Source of the DNA: Amaurobius ferox
Taxonomy: Eukaryota; Arthropoda; Arachnida; Araneae; Amaurobiidae
DNA length: 64,000 nucleotides
Assembly (NCBI GenBank): GCA_951213105.1
Contig: OX578134.1
Coordinates: 142,177,450-142,241,449, forward strand
Direction of reading: 5' to 3'
This document shows, one piece after another, positions 25,000-36,504 of the stretch (the first letter of the stretch is position 1; each line of letters begins with the position of its first letter). Below the pieces are notes generated by a model that was not told the origin of the DNA, made no database searches, and saw only the letters and a program-made list of their open reading frames with translations. The position numbers and the translations under genes were made by a program.

Positions 25000-25890
25000 T
25001 GGTTGCGTCAGGATGACCAGAAGAAAAAATAAAGTTTTTTAAAGTCTGATGTATAAATCATTGTTTAAGAAAATATTGAATTTGTTCAAAAATGCAGTTA
25101 TTTTTATTATATTTAACAACAGCTTAGTGATGAAAATATTTGTCTATATCAGACATATTTTGTTTTACACACCATTCAAATACCATTTACAACTACGAGT
25201 ATATAGTGTAGTTAAAACAAGCATATTCTCGCAAAAGCTTTTAACCTGTACAGGATTATTAAGAAAGTCCACCCCAATAACTTTGTAAAAAATATTCATG
25301 AGTGCATAAATCATGCTATATACTAAAACATGTCTCCAACTGACCGAATAAAATTGATCGAAAAAATTCAGAAATTATAATAACGAACTCTGTGAGATAG
25401 ATAAAAAGAGGCAATTTCAAAATCGTAGAATATAGTAATAAGAAATAAACTGTTACAGAAATCATTTTTTTTACATAATATGCCTAAAGGCAATTTTCTG
25501 TCGTATTCTAACCAGGGACGTTGAAATAAAAAACACTTATTTGTGCATGGATCTAACGTGCAATCTGTTCAAAATAACCTCAGAAATTATGTACATTTGA
25601 ATTCGAGGTAAAATATCACCATGTGCATTGCCGAGCATTGCAGATGCTATCGTGTCTGAACATCTAGCAACCCATGGAGTATGATGATATGTCTCCATTA
25701 TCTTCCATATACACGTTGTGGACATTCCTGATCTCGATTCTTATTGACTAAACAACGTTGTACATCTTTAATTGGTTTTTTCTTATATCTAGGTTCTCCG
25801 TTAGATGTGAATCAATCACTTTCACTCGATAAATCATGACCACTTTTCTCTAGATAGAGACAATGTGTACACTCACTGATCTTTCATTAC
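25000..25890. other. Unassigned AT-rich DNA
   Basis: A 62-codon minus-strand frame at 25537-25725 is compositionally more protein-like than most frames here (fewer Lys/Asn/Ile runs). It has no motif I recognise and no clear splice context. No feature is claimed. Confidence 0.4.
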
Positions 25891-25896
25891 GGAAAA

Positions 25897-26035
25897 GTGA
25901 AGTCAATGAATGTATACGTTAGGTCGTAAAATTCAATGAGTGTATAAGTTAGGTTGTAAATGTCGATGAGTGTAAAGTTAAGTCATATTAGTCGATGAGT
26001 GTAAGCACATAAGTCGTAAAAGCGTATGAGTGTAC
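25897..26035 (+). repeat. Imperfect ~30-bp tandem repeats
   Basis: Units of the form GTCGATGAGTGTAAAGTTAA plus 'gtcgtaaaa' recur about five times with 29-31 bp spacing. Instances of 'gatgagtgta' or 'caatgagtgta' lie near 25904, 25935, 25964, 25994 and 26025. They end shortly before the Helitron-like element. Confidence 0.8.
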
Positions 26036-26073
26036 ACTTTATTGACTTGATCAATGGCATTCCCAGGTACCTG

Positions 26074-28375
26074 TCTATATAATAAAAGGCAATGTCTGTG
26101 TGTCTGTGTGTCTGCCTTATACACTATACGTTTCGCGACCGCGCGTCGGAGAGCTACGAAATTTGGCAATCGGAGACCCGGGGGGGAGGGAAGGGGACAC
26201 GTGAAAACCGATTTTTAAAATTTTAATTATTTTTTTAATTATTTAATGTTTTATGCGATTTCGACCGTTTTTTGCCCTTTTTTCTCCACGATCCAAACAT
26301 CGTAGAAAAAAACAAATTACACCATCGGAAAGAGCAGAGAATTTCGAGTAAAAATATATCAATTTCAAATCTGAATTTCGATTTCTAATATTTTTTAAAG
26401 ATTTTAAAACAAAAGTCACTTTTTGCTCAAGAAAACGATTTTTGGTTTTTAAATTCTCGCATCGTGAAAAGTACTCATAATTTCGACTAATAATTTACAT
26501 TTTCAGAAAGGTCAAACATCTGGCATTCTTACAAGTCTAATCTGGTCCAGAAATAATGAAAATTGCCTTCAGGATCGCAATTTTAAAGACGTCATGATTT
26601 TAAATTTCTCGCCGTTCCGCTCGGCGTGACGCTTCGTTTCTCCCCCGCTGAAGCAGGGAAGGTGGTGGGTGGGGACGTCAAGGTGGAGGTGACGTCACGG
26701 TTCTGAATAGAGCGCCTTTGCTCTATATAAATTATTATATTTATATTTTAAATGATGGGACGATCTGGATTTTTTAAATGTATATTTTAACTTTTGGATA
26801 TTTTAATTTTATGGATATTTTAAATGATGGAACAATGAAACAATGGAATGAGGATGATGGAATTAAGCATATGGTCATTTTAAATTGCAAATTAGCGAGC
26901 GGGAAGTTAGCGGTAGGCCCGGGTTCGATTCCCGCCACTGCCAAAACTGCCGCCGTGTTTACGTGGAATACGATCACGTTAAATATGTGGGTCCGTAAGT
27001 CCTTCCGAGAGGTTGGTGGTAGGGGAAGGAGGATACGGCCCCTGTGGATGCCTCCCCCACTGGGTTCCCGTCTAAATTGGGTGAATATGTAGAAAGTTAT
27101 GGAGATTGTCGCGGAGGGCGCGGCAGCCCAGTGGTTAGCGCGCGGGAATTGCACTCAGTAGGCCCGGGTTCGATTCCCGCCACTGCCAAAACTTACGCCA
27201 CGTTCACGCAGAGTACGATCACGTTAAACATGTGGGTTCGTGAGTCCTTCCGAGAGGTTGGTGGTAGGGGAAGGAGGGTACGGTCTAAATTGGGTGAATA
27301 AAAAGAAAGTTATGGAGATTGTCGCGGAGGGCGAAGTAGCCCAGTGGTTAGCGCGCGGGAATTGCACGCGGTAGGCCCGGGTTCGATTTCCGCCACTGAC
27401 ATGGAGTACGATCACGTTAAACATATGGGTCCGTATGTTTTTCCGAGAGGTTGGTGGTAGGGGAAGGAGGGTACGTTCCCTGTGGATGCCTCCCCCACTG
27501 GGTTCCGGTCTAAATTGGGTGGCACATCCTGGCCGTCCAACCAGTTACCAGGCCCGGGTTCGATTCCCAAAATTGCCGCCGTGTTTACACGGAGTACGAG
27601 CACGTTAAACATGTGGGTCCGTGAGTCCTTCCGAGAAGTTGGTGGTAGGGGAAGGAGGGTACGGTCTAAATTGGATGAATAAAAAGAAAGTTATGGAGAT
27701 TGTCGCGTAGGGCAAAGTAGCCCAATGGTTAGCGCGCGGAAATTGCACTCGGTAGGCCCGGGTTCGATTCCCAAAATTGCCGCCGTGTTTACGCGGAGTA
27801 CGATCACGTTAAACATGTGGGTCTGTAAGTCCTTCCGAGAGGTTGGTGGTAGGGGAAGAAGGGTACGGTCCCTGTGGATGCTTCTCCCACTTGGTTCCGG
27901 TCTAAATTCGGTGAATAAAAAGAAAGTTATGAAGAATATCGCGGAGGGTGACCCAGTGGTTAGTGCGCGGGATTTGCACTTGGTAGGCCCGGGTTCGATT
28001 CCCAAAATTGCCGAATAAAAATAAAGTTATGGAGATTGTCGCGGATGGCACGGTAGCCCAGTGGTTAGCGCGCGGGAATTTCACTCGGTAGGCCCGGGTT
28101 CGATTCCCGCCATTGCCAAAACTGCAGCCGTGTTCACGCGGAGTACGATCACGTTAAACGTGTGGGACTGCAAGTCCTTCCGAGAGGTTTGTGGTAGGGG
28201 AAGGAGGGTACGGTCTCTTTGGATGCCTCCCCCATTGGGTTCCGGTCTAAATTGTGTGGCACTTCCTGGCCTTCCAAGCAGTTACCTTACACCTTTCTGG
28301 TAGGTCGCGCCAACGAGTTTGCCACGGTCAGAATTTTCAAGGGTAGCGAACAGGCTGGTCGCCAAAGGCGGCTAG
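26074..28375 (+). mobile_element. Non-autonomous Helitron-like element carrying a tRNA-like tandem array
   Basis: The left end TCTATATAATAAAAGGCAAT followed by GTCTGTGTGTCTG, and then 'gagctacgaaatttggca', resembles the 5' end of canonical animal Helitrons (5' TC). The right end is CTAG (28372-28375) followed by T, the canonical CTRR-T terminus. Just inside it GTCGCC AAA GGCGGC can form a 6-bp hairpin, closer to the end than usual. The base before TC is G, not the expected A. No Rep/helicase gene is present, so it would rely on one in trans. About 60% of the element is tandem SINE-like sequence. The class call is inference from the ends. Confidence 0.6.
26880..28260 (+). repeat. Tandem array of seven tRNA-derived (Pol III box A/B) units
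   Basis: The box-B-like GGCCCGGGTTCGATT occurs at about 26917, 27161, 27374, 27551, 27755, 27987 and 28091, so units are about 105-245 bp and vary by internal deletion. Five units have an intact box-A-like AGCCCAGTGGTTAGCGCGCG or a one- or two-base variant about 35-40 nt upstream. Unit 1 is degenerate there and unit 4 lacks it. After box B most units continue with CGATCACGTTAAACATGTGG, then CCTTCCGAGAGGTTGGTGGT, then TGGATGCCTCCCCCACTGGG and TCTAAATTGGGTG. The many open frames here on both strands are repeat translations. They are unlikely to be working tRNA genes because the cloverleaf stems are poorly formed. Confidence 0.85.
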
Positions 28376-28379
28376 TATA

Positions 28380-30635
28380 CTAATATCATTGTTCTAGAAA
28401 TCATAATGTTTGTTCATAGTATATAATATGTAACAAATCAGATTTATATCTCGAATAATCTACATAAGTTTAGAAAACCTTATATCTAATTCTAGTGCTT
28501 TAAATGATGTATATGATTATAAAATTTCGTATGGATACACACAAATTTATTTAATCCTTACTAAAACACAATAAATATTTTTTTAAAAGCTTAAAAGCGT
28601 TCTAAGTACTTTAAAGAAGGCGATTTTCTATGCTAATATTGAATCCAAACATACCCTTCAAAACCGATAAAATAATGTGAGAGAGTAAGCAAAAGGTATT
28701 TCTAATTTCAACAAACATCATTCGTTAATGTTAAAAATGGAACTTATAAACATAGTTAAAATATAGTTTTGTAATTTTACTTTCAAATAAAGCAGTGTGT
28801 TTCCGTTCTTTTGAATTTTAGACGAATTTCGACTAGTATATGTGGAATAGAGATATGAGAAAGAACAATTTGAATTTTGTATACTCCAGCAAATTATTTT
28901 CAAACTACGGAATAACTCTACCTATATAATATTCAAAATCTTGCAAATATTGCAACCAGTGTAAGTCGAATTAGAAGATCTCTATAAACTGATAACGTTA
29001 TATGTTTATTAACGTGTTTACACATTTTTACATAAGTTTGTAAACACGTTAATTAAACGTTTATGAACATGTTAATGCATTCCAGAAATTTAAATATTCA
29101 TGAATTATAATCTTCGCATAAGGTTTCTCTTATAATACAATCTTAATATTCATAATATTTGTTAGCGGTTTGATCATTTTTGGTTAGCTGTCTGGCGTGA
29201 AAAATATTCAGCAATTTTTATACAACTCATCCTATACAATCACTTTCCTACATTCTGCATCCATTAAAAATAGGCTTCGTTGTAGAAATAATCATAATTC
29301 GATGATAATTTAAATTGAAAAAGTTGTAATTGCGTTGACACAGAATATAGATGCACAGAAAATACACAAAAATAAAGCAGTTTTAGGACGTATGCAACAC
29401 TAAATATAAATTTAAAAGAACTTTAATAATCACGATTTTTACACTGGTAATAAAATATGGATGCCAAATTTTATTTTGAAGTTGGTCACGTGATATTTTC
29501 ATATTATATGGGTGTAAATATTATTTTAATTTTTTTTCTAAAGCTACCTCACATATTTTACTGAAACTTTTTATGTATTTTATGGACTAATTTGAATATT
29601 TCCTAAAATTTTCAAAGCAATTTGCGAATTTTAACTCTGCTTAAAAATATTTGAAACATTAGATCCTATAAGGTTTACTGTATTTCATTTTTTCAACACG
29701 GGTGCAATCCAAAACTAACTAATTATGTGATATTATTCATTTACATTTCCATATATCCTACAGACCGTTTCAACAACATACTAAAATTTATTTTTGATAA
29801 AGTCATTTTTACGGCAGTTATCGTGCTAACGGACAGACAGACAGGCAGCATGAACAAAGACATAAACAATTTTCAACTATGTTGTGAGATTTTAAAAAGA
29901 CGGAAGGCAACTAAGAATGTATAAGTTTTTGACTACTATATTCATAAAATTTGTTTTTAACAAAATTTGTTAAAAACATACACAAAAAATAAATCATTTC
30001 AAAATATGATTTGCAGTTTTCAATTTTATTATCATTTATTAAAGTATTAAATATCCTGTTGAATATAAAAAATAAAATTTCAGAATTAATCCGTAGAAAA
30101 TAATTTTGATATGCATAAGCAATAAATTGAAAACAAACAATGAAAGTTCTCCTGAAAATGTAACGAGTTTTGATTGCACCATATTTTGCAAAAAATACGA
30201 ATGTTTGTGTTTATTTTTAATTATGTCGCATGCCATTAAACGTAATCTTGTTATCCTGCGTTAGAAAAAAGAAAATTAATTATCTGGCATGCTTCAAGGT
30301 TTTACCGATAATAAAAAAGCCAAGAGTAATCAAAATCTCGGGTTTCAAATTTAAGGTTGCTTTTATTTTTTATTAAATAATGTCAAAAATAAAAGCGAAG
30401 TCAATTTCTTGATTAAAGATTTTGCGACGTTATACATTAGAGATTTGTCAAGAAAAAAAATTAATTGGAAATGCAGAGAAATAAAAAGAAAAACGCATAT
30501 CTAAATCTTTTACTTTCTCCTCTCATGTTTCTTTTTCCTCTCAGTTTCTGCATATTTTGATATAATATTGAGATAGGGTGTGATAGTAAAAAGAGTATGA
30601 TCAATAGTTTCTCGTTGTAAAATGCAAGGGAAAAT
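28380..30635. other. Unassigned AT-rich DNA
   Basis: No gene is supported. Near 29815-29850 a GTGCTAACGGACAGACAGAC word resembles simple-sequence tails of invertebrate repeats but cannot be assigned. Confidence 0.45.
29953..29977. repeat. 25-nt near-perfect palindrome
   Basis: GTTTTTAACAAA and TTTGTTAAAAAC flank a single central base. No function is evident. Confidence 0.8.
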
Positions 30636-30639
30636 ATTC

Positions 30640-30985
30640 CACTAAAATACATATATACGTAATGTGTACATAACGAACCTAAAACAGAATGTGTATAAAA
30701 TATGTAATATGCATATACAATGTGTATAAATGTGTATAAAGTAATGTTTAAGACCCAGGCAGTCCGACTCATCCTGAGGACTTGAGCAACTAATTGGACG
30801 GCCGGGGAATAAAATAATGTGTATAAAATGTGTAATATACATATACATAATATGCAAAACATACGTACATAACATATATTCATAATGTAACTATGTATAA
30901 ATTATTCTCATGTAGTTTTATTATAAATTATTCTTATGTAGTTTTATTATAATATTATAATGTATAATAAAACTCGTACATAACA
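30640..30985. repeat. Degenerate CATA/GTATAAA-type short tandem repeats
   Basis: Short words such as GTGTATAAA, ATACATAT and CATAATATG recur, interrupted by a GC-rich island at 30748-30805. The 140- and 77-codon minus-strand frames here are translations of the repeat plus the island. Confidence 0.7.
30748..30805. other. GC-rich island inside a CATA-repeat tract
   Basis: About 58 bp with CCCAGGCAGTCCGACTCATC, GGACTTGAGC and GGACGGCCGGGG stand out sharply from the surrounding short repeats. I cannot assign it. GTCC/GGAC words could pair locally, but it has no hammerhead core. Confidence 0.5.
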
Positions 30986-30989
30986 TATA

Positions 30990-31660
30990 CAGGGAGTAAA
31001 ATTAAAATAGCAACACATTGAACTGTTTGAACTTTCTGAAAATTTGCATATAGGAGCGTCACACCAATGTTTGTAAGTGATTAATGTTTAGTAGTAATCC
31101 CAAAGAAGTCGTATCGGATATAAACAACCACTGTTTTTAAATAAAATTTTAAATAACATATGCTTTAAATGAAAGAATAGGTTGCTCAGAATGCCTAGAA
31201 TCCATATTCGTAAAAAATTCAATCAACTAGCGGACTTAGAAAGGGATCAGAGGGTTAGTTGGGCATCACGAATTTGGTTGGTCGAATTGATGCACAAGGC
31301 TACTTGTCGACCAGTATAACACTACAGTCGAAATATGTGCCGCAAAATATTTAAAAGAAGTCACCGACGCTCACAAAGTTGATAATGGAGCTCCCAGAGT
31401 TAATAATCTACGGACAAGCAGTAATGTATCAGTGATACCTAACGTCATTCAATTCAATCACCTTAAGTAAGTAGGGTTAAATGCATTGTATGTCCATTAA
31501 AGGTTCCGGCACAACCACAGCAGACAGCAGAAAACATCCTTCAGCAGTTTAAACAAGCATTATTGGGGTGTATATCAAGAAATATTGTATACGGCATCTG
31601 TATTATTCAACGCTGTAATGAGCAGTGGAATATAACACAAAAAATGTAGGATTCATTCCA
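30990..31660 (+). mobile_element. Internally deleted Tc1-like element
   Basis: A left terminus CAGGGAGTAAAATTAAAATA follows TA (30988-30989), as in Tc1-like elements. About 200 bp later an N-terminal transposase fragment starts, and a C-terminal fragment ends at 31649. The catalytic middle is missing or scrambled. I could not find the matching right inverted repeat, so the right end is lost or diverged. Confidence 0.75.
31191..31649 (+). pseudogene. Tc1-like transposase remnant (N- and C-terminal pieces)
   Basis: Piece 1 (31191-31319) reads MPRIHIRKKFNQLADLERDQ and ends at a stop after 42 codons. The 'MPR...F(N/E)QL...LERD(Q/R)' start is typical of the first helix of Tc1-like transposases. 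Piece 2 (31507-31649) reads PAQPQQTAENILQQFKQALL and on to a stop. Its 'L..Q...AL....SRN.V...I..RC' pattern fits the C-terminal segment of the same family, where Leu/Ile-rich helices precede the stop. The DDE/D core between them is absent. Not functional. Confidence 0.7.
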
Positions 31661-31789
31661 CTAAGTCATATTTGCTTGTAAATATTATCTCGTATTTTTT
31701 CTTTGTAAATATTATCTCGTATATTTCAATACTTAAACAGATTTGTCAAGAAATTTCAGATGAATTGCATTACTCCTTCTTACATTTTC

Positions 31790-32160
31790 AATTTTACTTA
31801 GTGAATATGCATAACATATGTACATAATATAAGTGCATAATTCCTGTATATATCCTATACTTAGCACATATGCATAACATACCCAGATAGCATACATAGC
31901 ATAACGCAGATGCATAATATCCATACATAGCATAACACGCATAATATACTTATAATATACTTACATAACGGCACATAAATGCATAATAGGCATGTATACA
32001 CACGTACGAAACGTAACACATAATATACATACACAACATACATGCATAGCATAACACGTTTAACTTAGACAGACATGTCTAGAATTAGACACAAGCATAA
32101 TGTACATACATATAGTATAACATACACGTACACACATAACATACATGTATTCGCACTATA
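31790..32160. repeat. Degenerate CATAA/ATACATA-type short tandem repeats
   Basis: Words such as CATAACATA, CATAATATAC, GCATAGCATAACAC recur with no fixed period. It resembles the tract at 30640-30985, and the Tc1-like relic lies between the two. Confidence 0.8.
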
Positions 32161-32169
32161 TAGTCGAGT

Positions 32170-32925
32170 AAGGAACTGCTTAAGTAAGAGTTCTTCAAGA
32201 TGCATATACATATATATTTTAGTTGACATTCCGTTGTTTAGAGCTTGAATTTTAAAGCAGGTATTTTATTTAAATTTAAATTTTAATTTGTTTAGTTAGA
32301 ATTCAGTTAGCTATGTAGCTACTTAACAAAGTTACAATTTAAGATTTGCCAAAGGATGACTTATGTTTATTAATGCCATTTATAGATTTATGAGTTTCAC
32401 TGTAGTTTTAGCTGCTCAATGACCAAATCGAATGTAGTGGGGTGAACTTATAGAACGGTTTCCTGACATCATACATTTTGCGTAAACTAATCCTCATGCG
32501 AATAAATTACTTACTCAGTGGTTTAATTAAATTCTCATGCCAATAATCCTCGATGTTAATATTTAATGAAAATTTACGACTTTTGGGAAGAATAATACCG
32601 TTTGGAATTTAATTATTAAAATGTCTGAATGACAAAATATTGATTTTAATTCATACGTAACTAATTTGGTTGGTATTGTACAATATATATGTGTGTTTGT
32701 GCTTAATTAAATGAATTAAATGTAGCATTAAATAATAAATATTTTACTATATTTAAAGTGTTTAAAACGTGTGATAATTGAGAACGTGAAGTGGTATAAG
32801 TCACTTATATATGCATGTTAGAAGTTTATCTAGGAAATATTTTGACTATGACAAATCATATTTTTAAAGAAATACTAATAGATGTACTGCACAAAATTAA
32901 TACATTTTTATAATGAAATAAATTA
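32170..32925. other. Unassigned AT-rich DNA
   Basis: No gene or recognised repeat is supported. Confidence 0.5.
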
Positions 32926-32929
32926 ATAA

Positions 32930-33601
32930 AATAAATATTTTATAAATATGATAGCATAAAACAATTTTATTAATTACACATGTTTAATAAATATTTTATG
33001 AATATGATAGCATAAAACAATTTTATTAATTACACATGTTTAATAAATATTTTATGAATATGATAGCATAAAACAATTTTATTAATTACACATGTTTAAT
33101 AAATATTTTATGAATATGATAGCATAAAACAATTTTATTAATTACACATGTTTAATAAATATTTTATGAATATGATAGCATAAAACAATTTTATTAATTA
33201 CACATGTTTAATAAATATTTTATGAATACGATAGCATAAAACAATTTTATTAATTACACATGTTTAATAAATATTTTATGAATATGATAGCATAAAACAA
33301 TTTTATTAATTACACATGTTTAATAAATATTTTATGAATATGATAGCATAAAACAATTTTATTAATTACACATGTTTAATAAATATTTTATGAATATGAT
33401 AGTATAAAACAATTTTATTAATTACACATGTTTAATAAATATTTTATGAATATGATAGCATAAAACAATTTTATTAATTACACATGTTTAATAAATATTT
33501 TATGAATATGATAGCATAAAACAATTTTATTAATTACACATGTTTAATAAATATTTTATGAATATGATAGCATAAAACAATTTTATTAATTACACATGTT
33601 T
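32930..33601. repeat. Minisatellite, exactly 12 copies of a 56-bp unit
   Basis: Units start at 32930 and every 56 bp thereafter to 33546. The unit begins AATAAATATTTTATGAATAT and includes ATAGCATAAAAC and TTATTAATTACACATG. Only three single-base variants were seen: 32944, 33229 and 33403. Such uniformity means recent expansion or ongoing homogenisation. No inverted repeats or open frame are conserved within the unit. Confidence 0.98.
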
Positions 33602-33604
33602 AAA

Positions 33605-35525
33605 GCATGTTCACTTAGTCACAAACACAACATAATATTCATATGAAAGTTCTAATAAAAATATAAACATGAATGGATATAGACATAAATGGCAAACTTA
33701 CATGAAAACCGTTATTGCAAATTGTCATTTCACAGTATACCATAAAATAATAATTTACAATCAAAATTTAAATATTTACATAAATTAAAAACAGTTGGTG
33801 TAATTAAATTAATAAAATATTTCCATAATTAAAATAACTACAATGTAGAATAATAAGCTGGTATATACCAACAAAATATACATAATTTTTTCTACATATT
33901 GCAAGATAAACGCGTTTTGAGTGAAAAACATATTAACAATAAACTATTATTTCTATTTGAAAATACACAATAACATTTTAAGCAATTTATTGTTTTAAAA
34001 TGGAAATAGGGATTTTTGCAAAGAAATAAAAATAATTATTTTAATTTTTAGGAAACAAATCTAAAAAAAAATATTTTTTTACAGTGTTCTTTATATATAA
34101 CCGTTAATCTTTTATCATTCAACCCCATTCAGGGTTAATAAAAGGAAGATAAATACAATGGGACTTGTGAAGCCAAGAGAAATTACCCTTGGGTGCCCTG
34201 GGTGGGGACGCTTTTGTATCAGTCTCGACAATAGGTTGTATCTGCACGTTGTCGGAATAGATTGATGTTCTATCTATTGTTTCTATTTTTTCTCTATGCT
34301 CTTGAGTGGGAAAAAAAAATCACACCCAGGTCAATATAGAGTATTAAAATGACAAAAATGAAAATATTCCTTTTGTTTACATTTTAGTAAAATGTGTTTT
34401 TCTTATAACTAATAGTTATATTATTTTTTTATAGATACAAGTGTATTTTTCTTAACATTCACTGCATTATAGAGCATATGAATAGATGCATCTGCTTTGA
34501 ATAAAATACGAGACTTTCTACCAATTACTTTCTATTGTATCCCGAATATATTCTAAATGTATCTTCAAAAGCATGTACTATCAGAAAAGTACATAATGTA
34601 GTTTTTCAGATCACGGAACAAAGTGATTTGCAGTCAGATAATTGACTAATAGCTCAATGGATTGCATGCCATGTAAAGCAATATAATGAACGGCTATTAT
34701 TAGTTACTGTATTAATACATTATTCATTGGTTTCATACATGTGGAAATCAAATTAATGATTAAGAATCTTGATGTTAGAAAGTTTTAACTTTTAAAAGAG
34801 GCAATAACATTAATTTGAATAGTGTTGTGTTTTTCCTGCAAATGGCCGCCTAATGAAATATATGCTGTACTCCCTTTTCATTTCACCTGTTTTTCACATG
34901 ATTTGGGCAAACGGTGATGTTTTTTATTGAATTCGATTTATTTTTACTGGGCTTAAAAATGAACTTTGCTTCAGAATTACGCATTCCCTGTAACTACTTA
35001 ATCTTATTGCCTTACTGAATGATATGCTATTTCAATTTCTATCCGTTGAAATCGACCGGTTTAATTGGTTATTAAATCGGTCATAAAAGGTTTAAAAGGT
35101 TTAAAGATTTAAAAGGTTTTCATATCACTTAATCTACATACGGATTAGGCTTTATAAATATCAAAATATTATAAATGCAAGACCACTAAATATCTCCCTA
35201 TTTAGGGACCCGAGTATCTGAAGTACGTTTGTTAGCAAACCTTTCAATATCATCCGAAGCTATGAGTGAACAGAGCTACGGGGAAATAGAGCAATGAAGT
35301 CTTATTTAAAATTTGATGTCACAATTAGTTTTTTTCATTTTTCTCATAATTCGCACTAAAAACAAATTGAATGTATTATACTGGCACGCCTTTAAGTCCG
35401 CCCGAATAGTTTTTACGTCCAATGCCTTTTTTCTTTTCCAACATGCTGATCGCGACTTTCGTGTCGAAAGCAATCCCTTTTGATTCAATCGAATCAAATT
35501 CCCTATGTCAGTTGATACCTTCCAC
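33605..35525. other. Unassigned AT-rich DNA
   Basis: A GC-richer patch near 34130-34260 (around TTGGGTGCCCTGGGTGGGGA) and a short AAAAGGTTTA tandem near 35085-35120 stand out. Neither can be assigned. No gene is supported. Confidence 0.45.
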
Positions 35526-35529
35526 AACG

Positions 35530-35760
35530 ATAATAGCTGTAATGACAAGATGGAGTTGACGGATGGAGAACAATATCTCTGAAATCCATGGCTCCAAGAA
35601 TTGACAACATTATATCAAAGTAATTTACAACAAGCCATAAAATCACCATCACTTCGTAGAAAATAAAGCAAAGCTTCATGAAGATATAGCCAATCTTAAG
35701 AAAGCCACAAGGATAGCCCAAAAAATAAGATTGAAAATTAGAGAAAAAATGCACAAAAGT
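35530..35760. repeat. Interspersed repeat family D, copy 1
   Basis: It is diverged but collinear with 38050-38265. Shared landmarks are 'gacgga/aacggattgagaacaatatct', TTTACAACAAGCCATAAA, 'tca.aatca', and 'aaagccacaaggatagcc' against 'aaatcacaaggccaacc'. The overlapping minus-strand frames are not conserved in the other copy. Confidence 0.6.
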
Positions 35761-36504
35761 GAAATTTAACATCGGACGATGAGCAGAGAAGATAATTCTT
35801 ATTGAATTTATGATTTCCAAGAAGCCTTAAATTGAATTTCACTTCTTATGACACATTCACTGATATGATAAAGTTATGAAATATGATCCTTTTTCATTGA
35901 TATTATAGAATCTCGTCTTGTACGATATTCTAGAAATGCACTAAAAATGTTTAAGGCCAACAAGGACCGAGTGGGTGCTAACCTTCAGACGCTAATTGTT
36001 CTCATGTCTTCAAATAATTACATGGATAGACTTTAATAACACTACAGAGTCTATGTTTCCTAGCGACTGGAGACCTAAGAAAATATTTTCAGACGAATTT
36101 GTGCTGTTTCGTACTTTGTGAGGGAAATCATAAAAAAAAAACAGTTTCAAAATTACTAATATTGTCGTAGTATAACTTCTATGCATTACTGAGACTCCCA
36201 TAGTTTATGTTCAATGATAAGCAGTGCATCACTATATGAATGAAGACTTGTACAATTATGTCAACTGCCAATATATGTGCTCATTGCTTGAAAAGTATTA
36301 AGCGAATACATAAATTTTAAAATATAACAAATTGGTTTTGGTTTATTTTAGCTAACTTTAATATTTATATTTCTCAGAATTTTTTTTAATTTTAGATGCA
36401 AGCAACAACTTCATTTACGCGGGTTCCCTGGTGGAATAAAACACAACACATCCACAATCATTTTATTAACCTTGCTATAATATAATTCCTTATTCGAAAT
36501 TATG

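Noticed and set aside
26917..28105. Seven candidate tRNA genes with GGTTCGATT
   Set aside because: Box A and B words are present, but acceptor and anticodon stems do not form and units differ by deletions. A SINE-like array explains them better.
26774..28303. Many overlapping frames of 60-126 codons on both strands with recurring peptide words
   Set aside because: The repeated peptides follow from the tandem tRNA-like units translated in several frames. No frame is kept across units and both strands are equally open.
30748..30805. Hammerhead ribozyme suggested by a GGATGAGTC word on the minus strand
   Set aside because: The conserved CUGAUGA and GAAA core pair is absent and stems I-III cannot be drawn.
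30461..30883. 140-codon hydrophobic minus-strand frame
   Set aside because: It overlaps short CATA-type repeats that encode Tyr/Ile/His-rich peptides, with a second frame open over the same DNA. Membrane-like character comes from composition.
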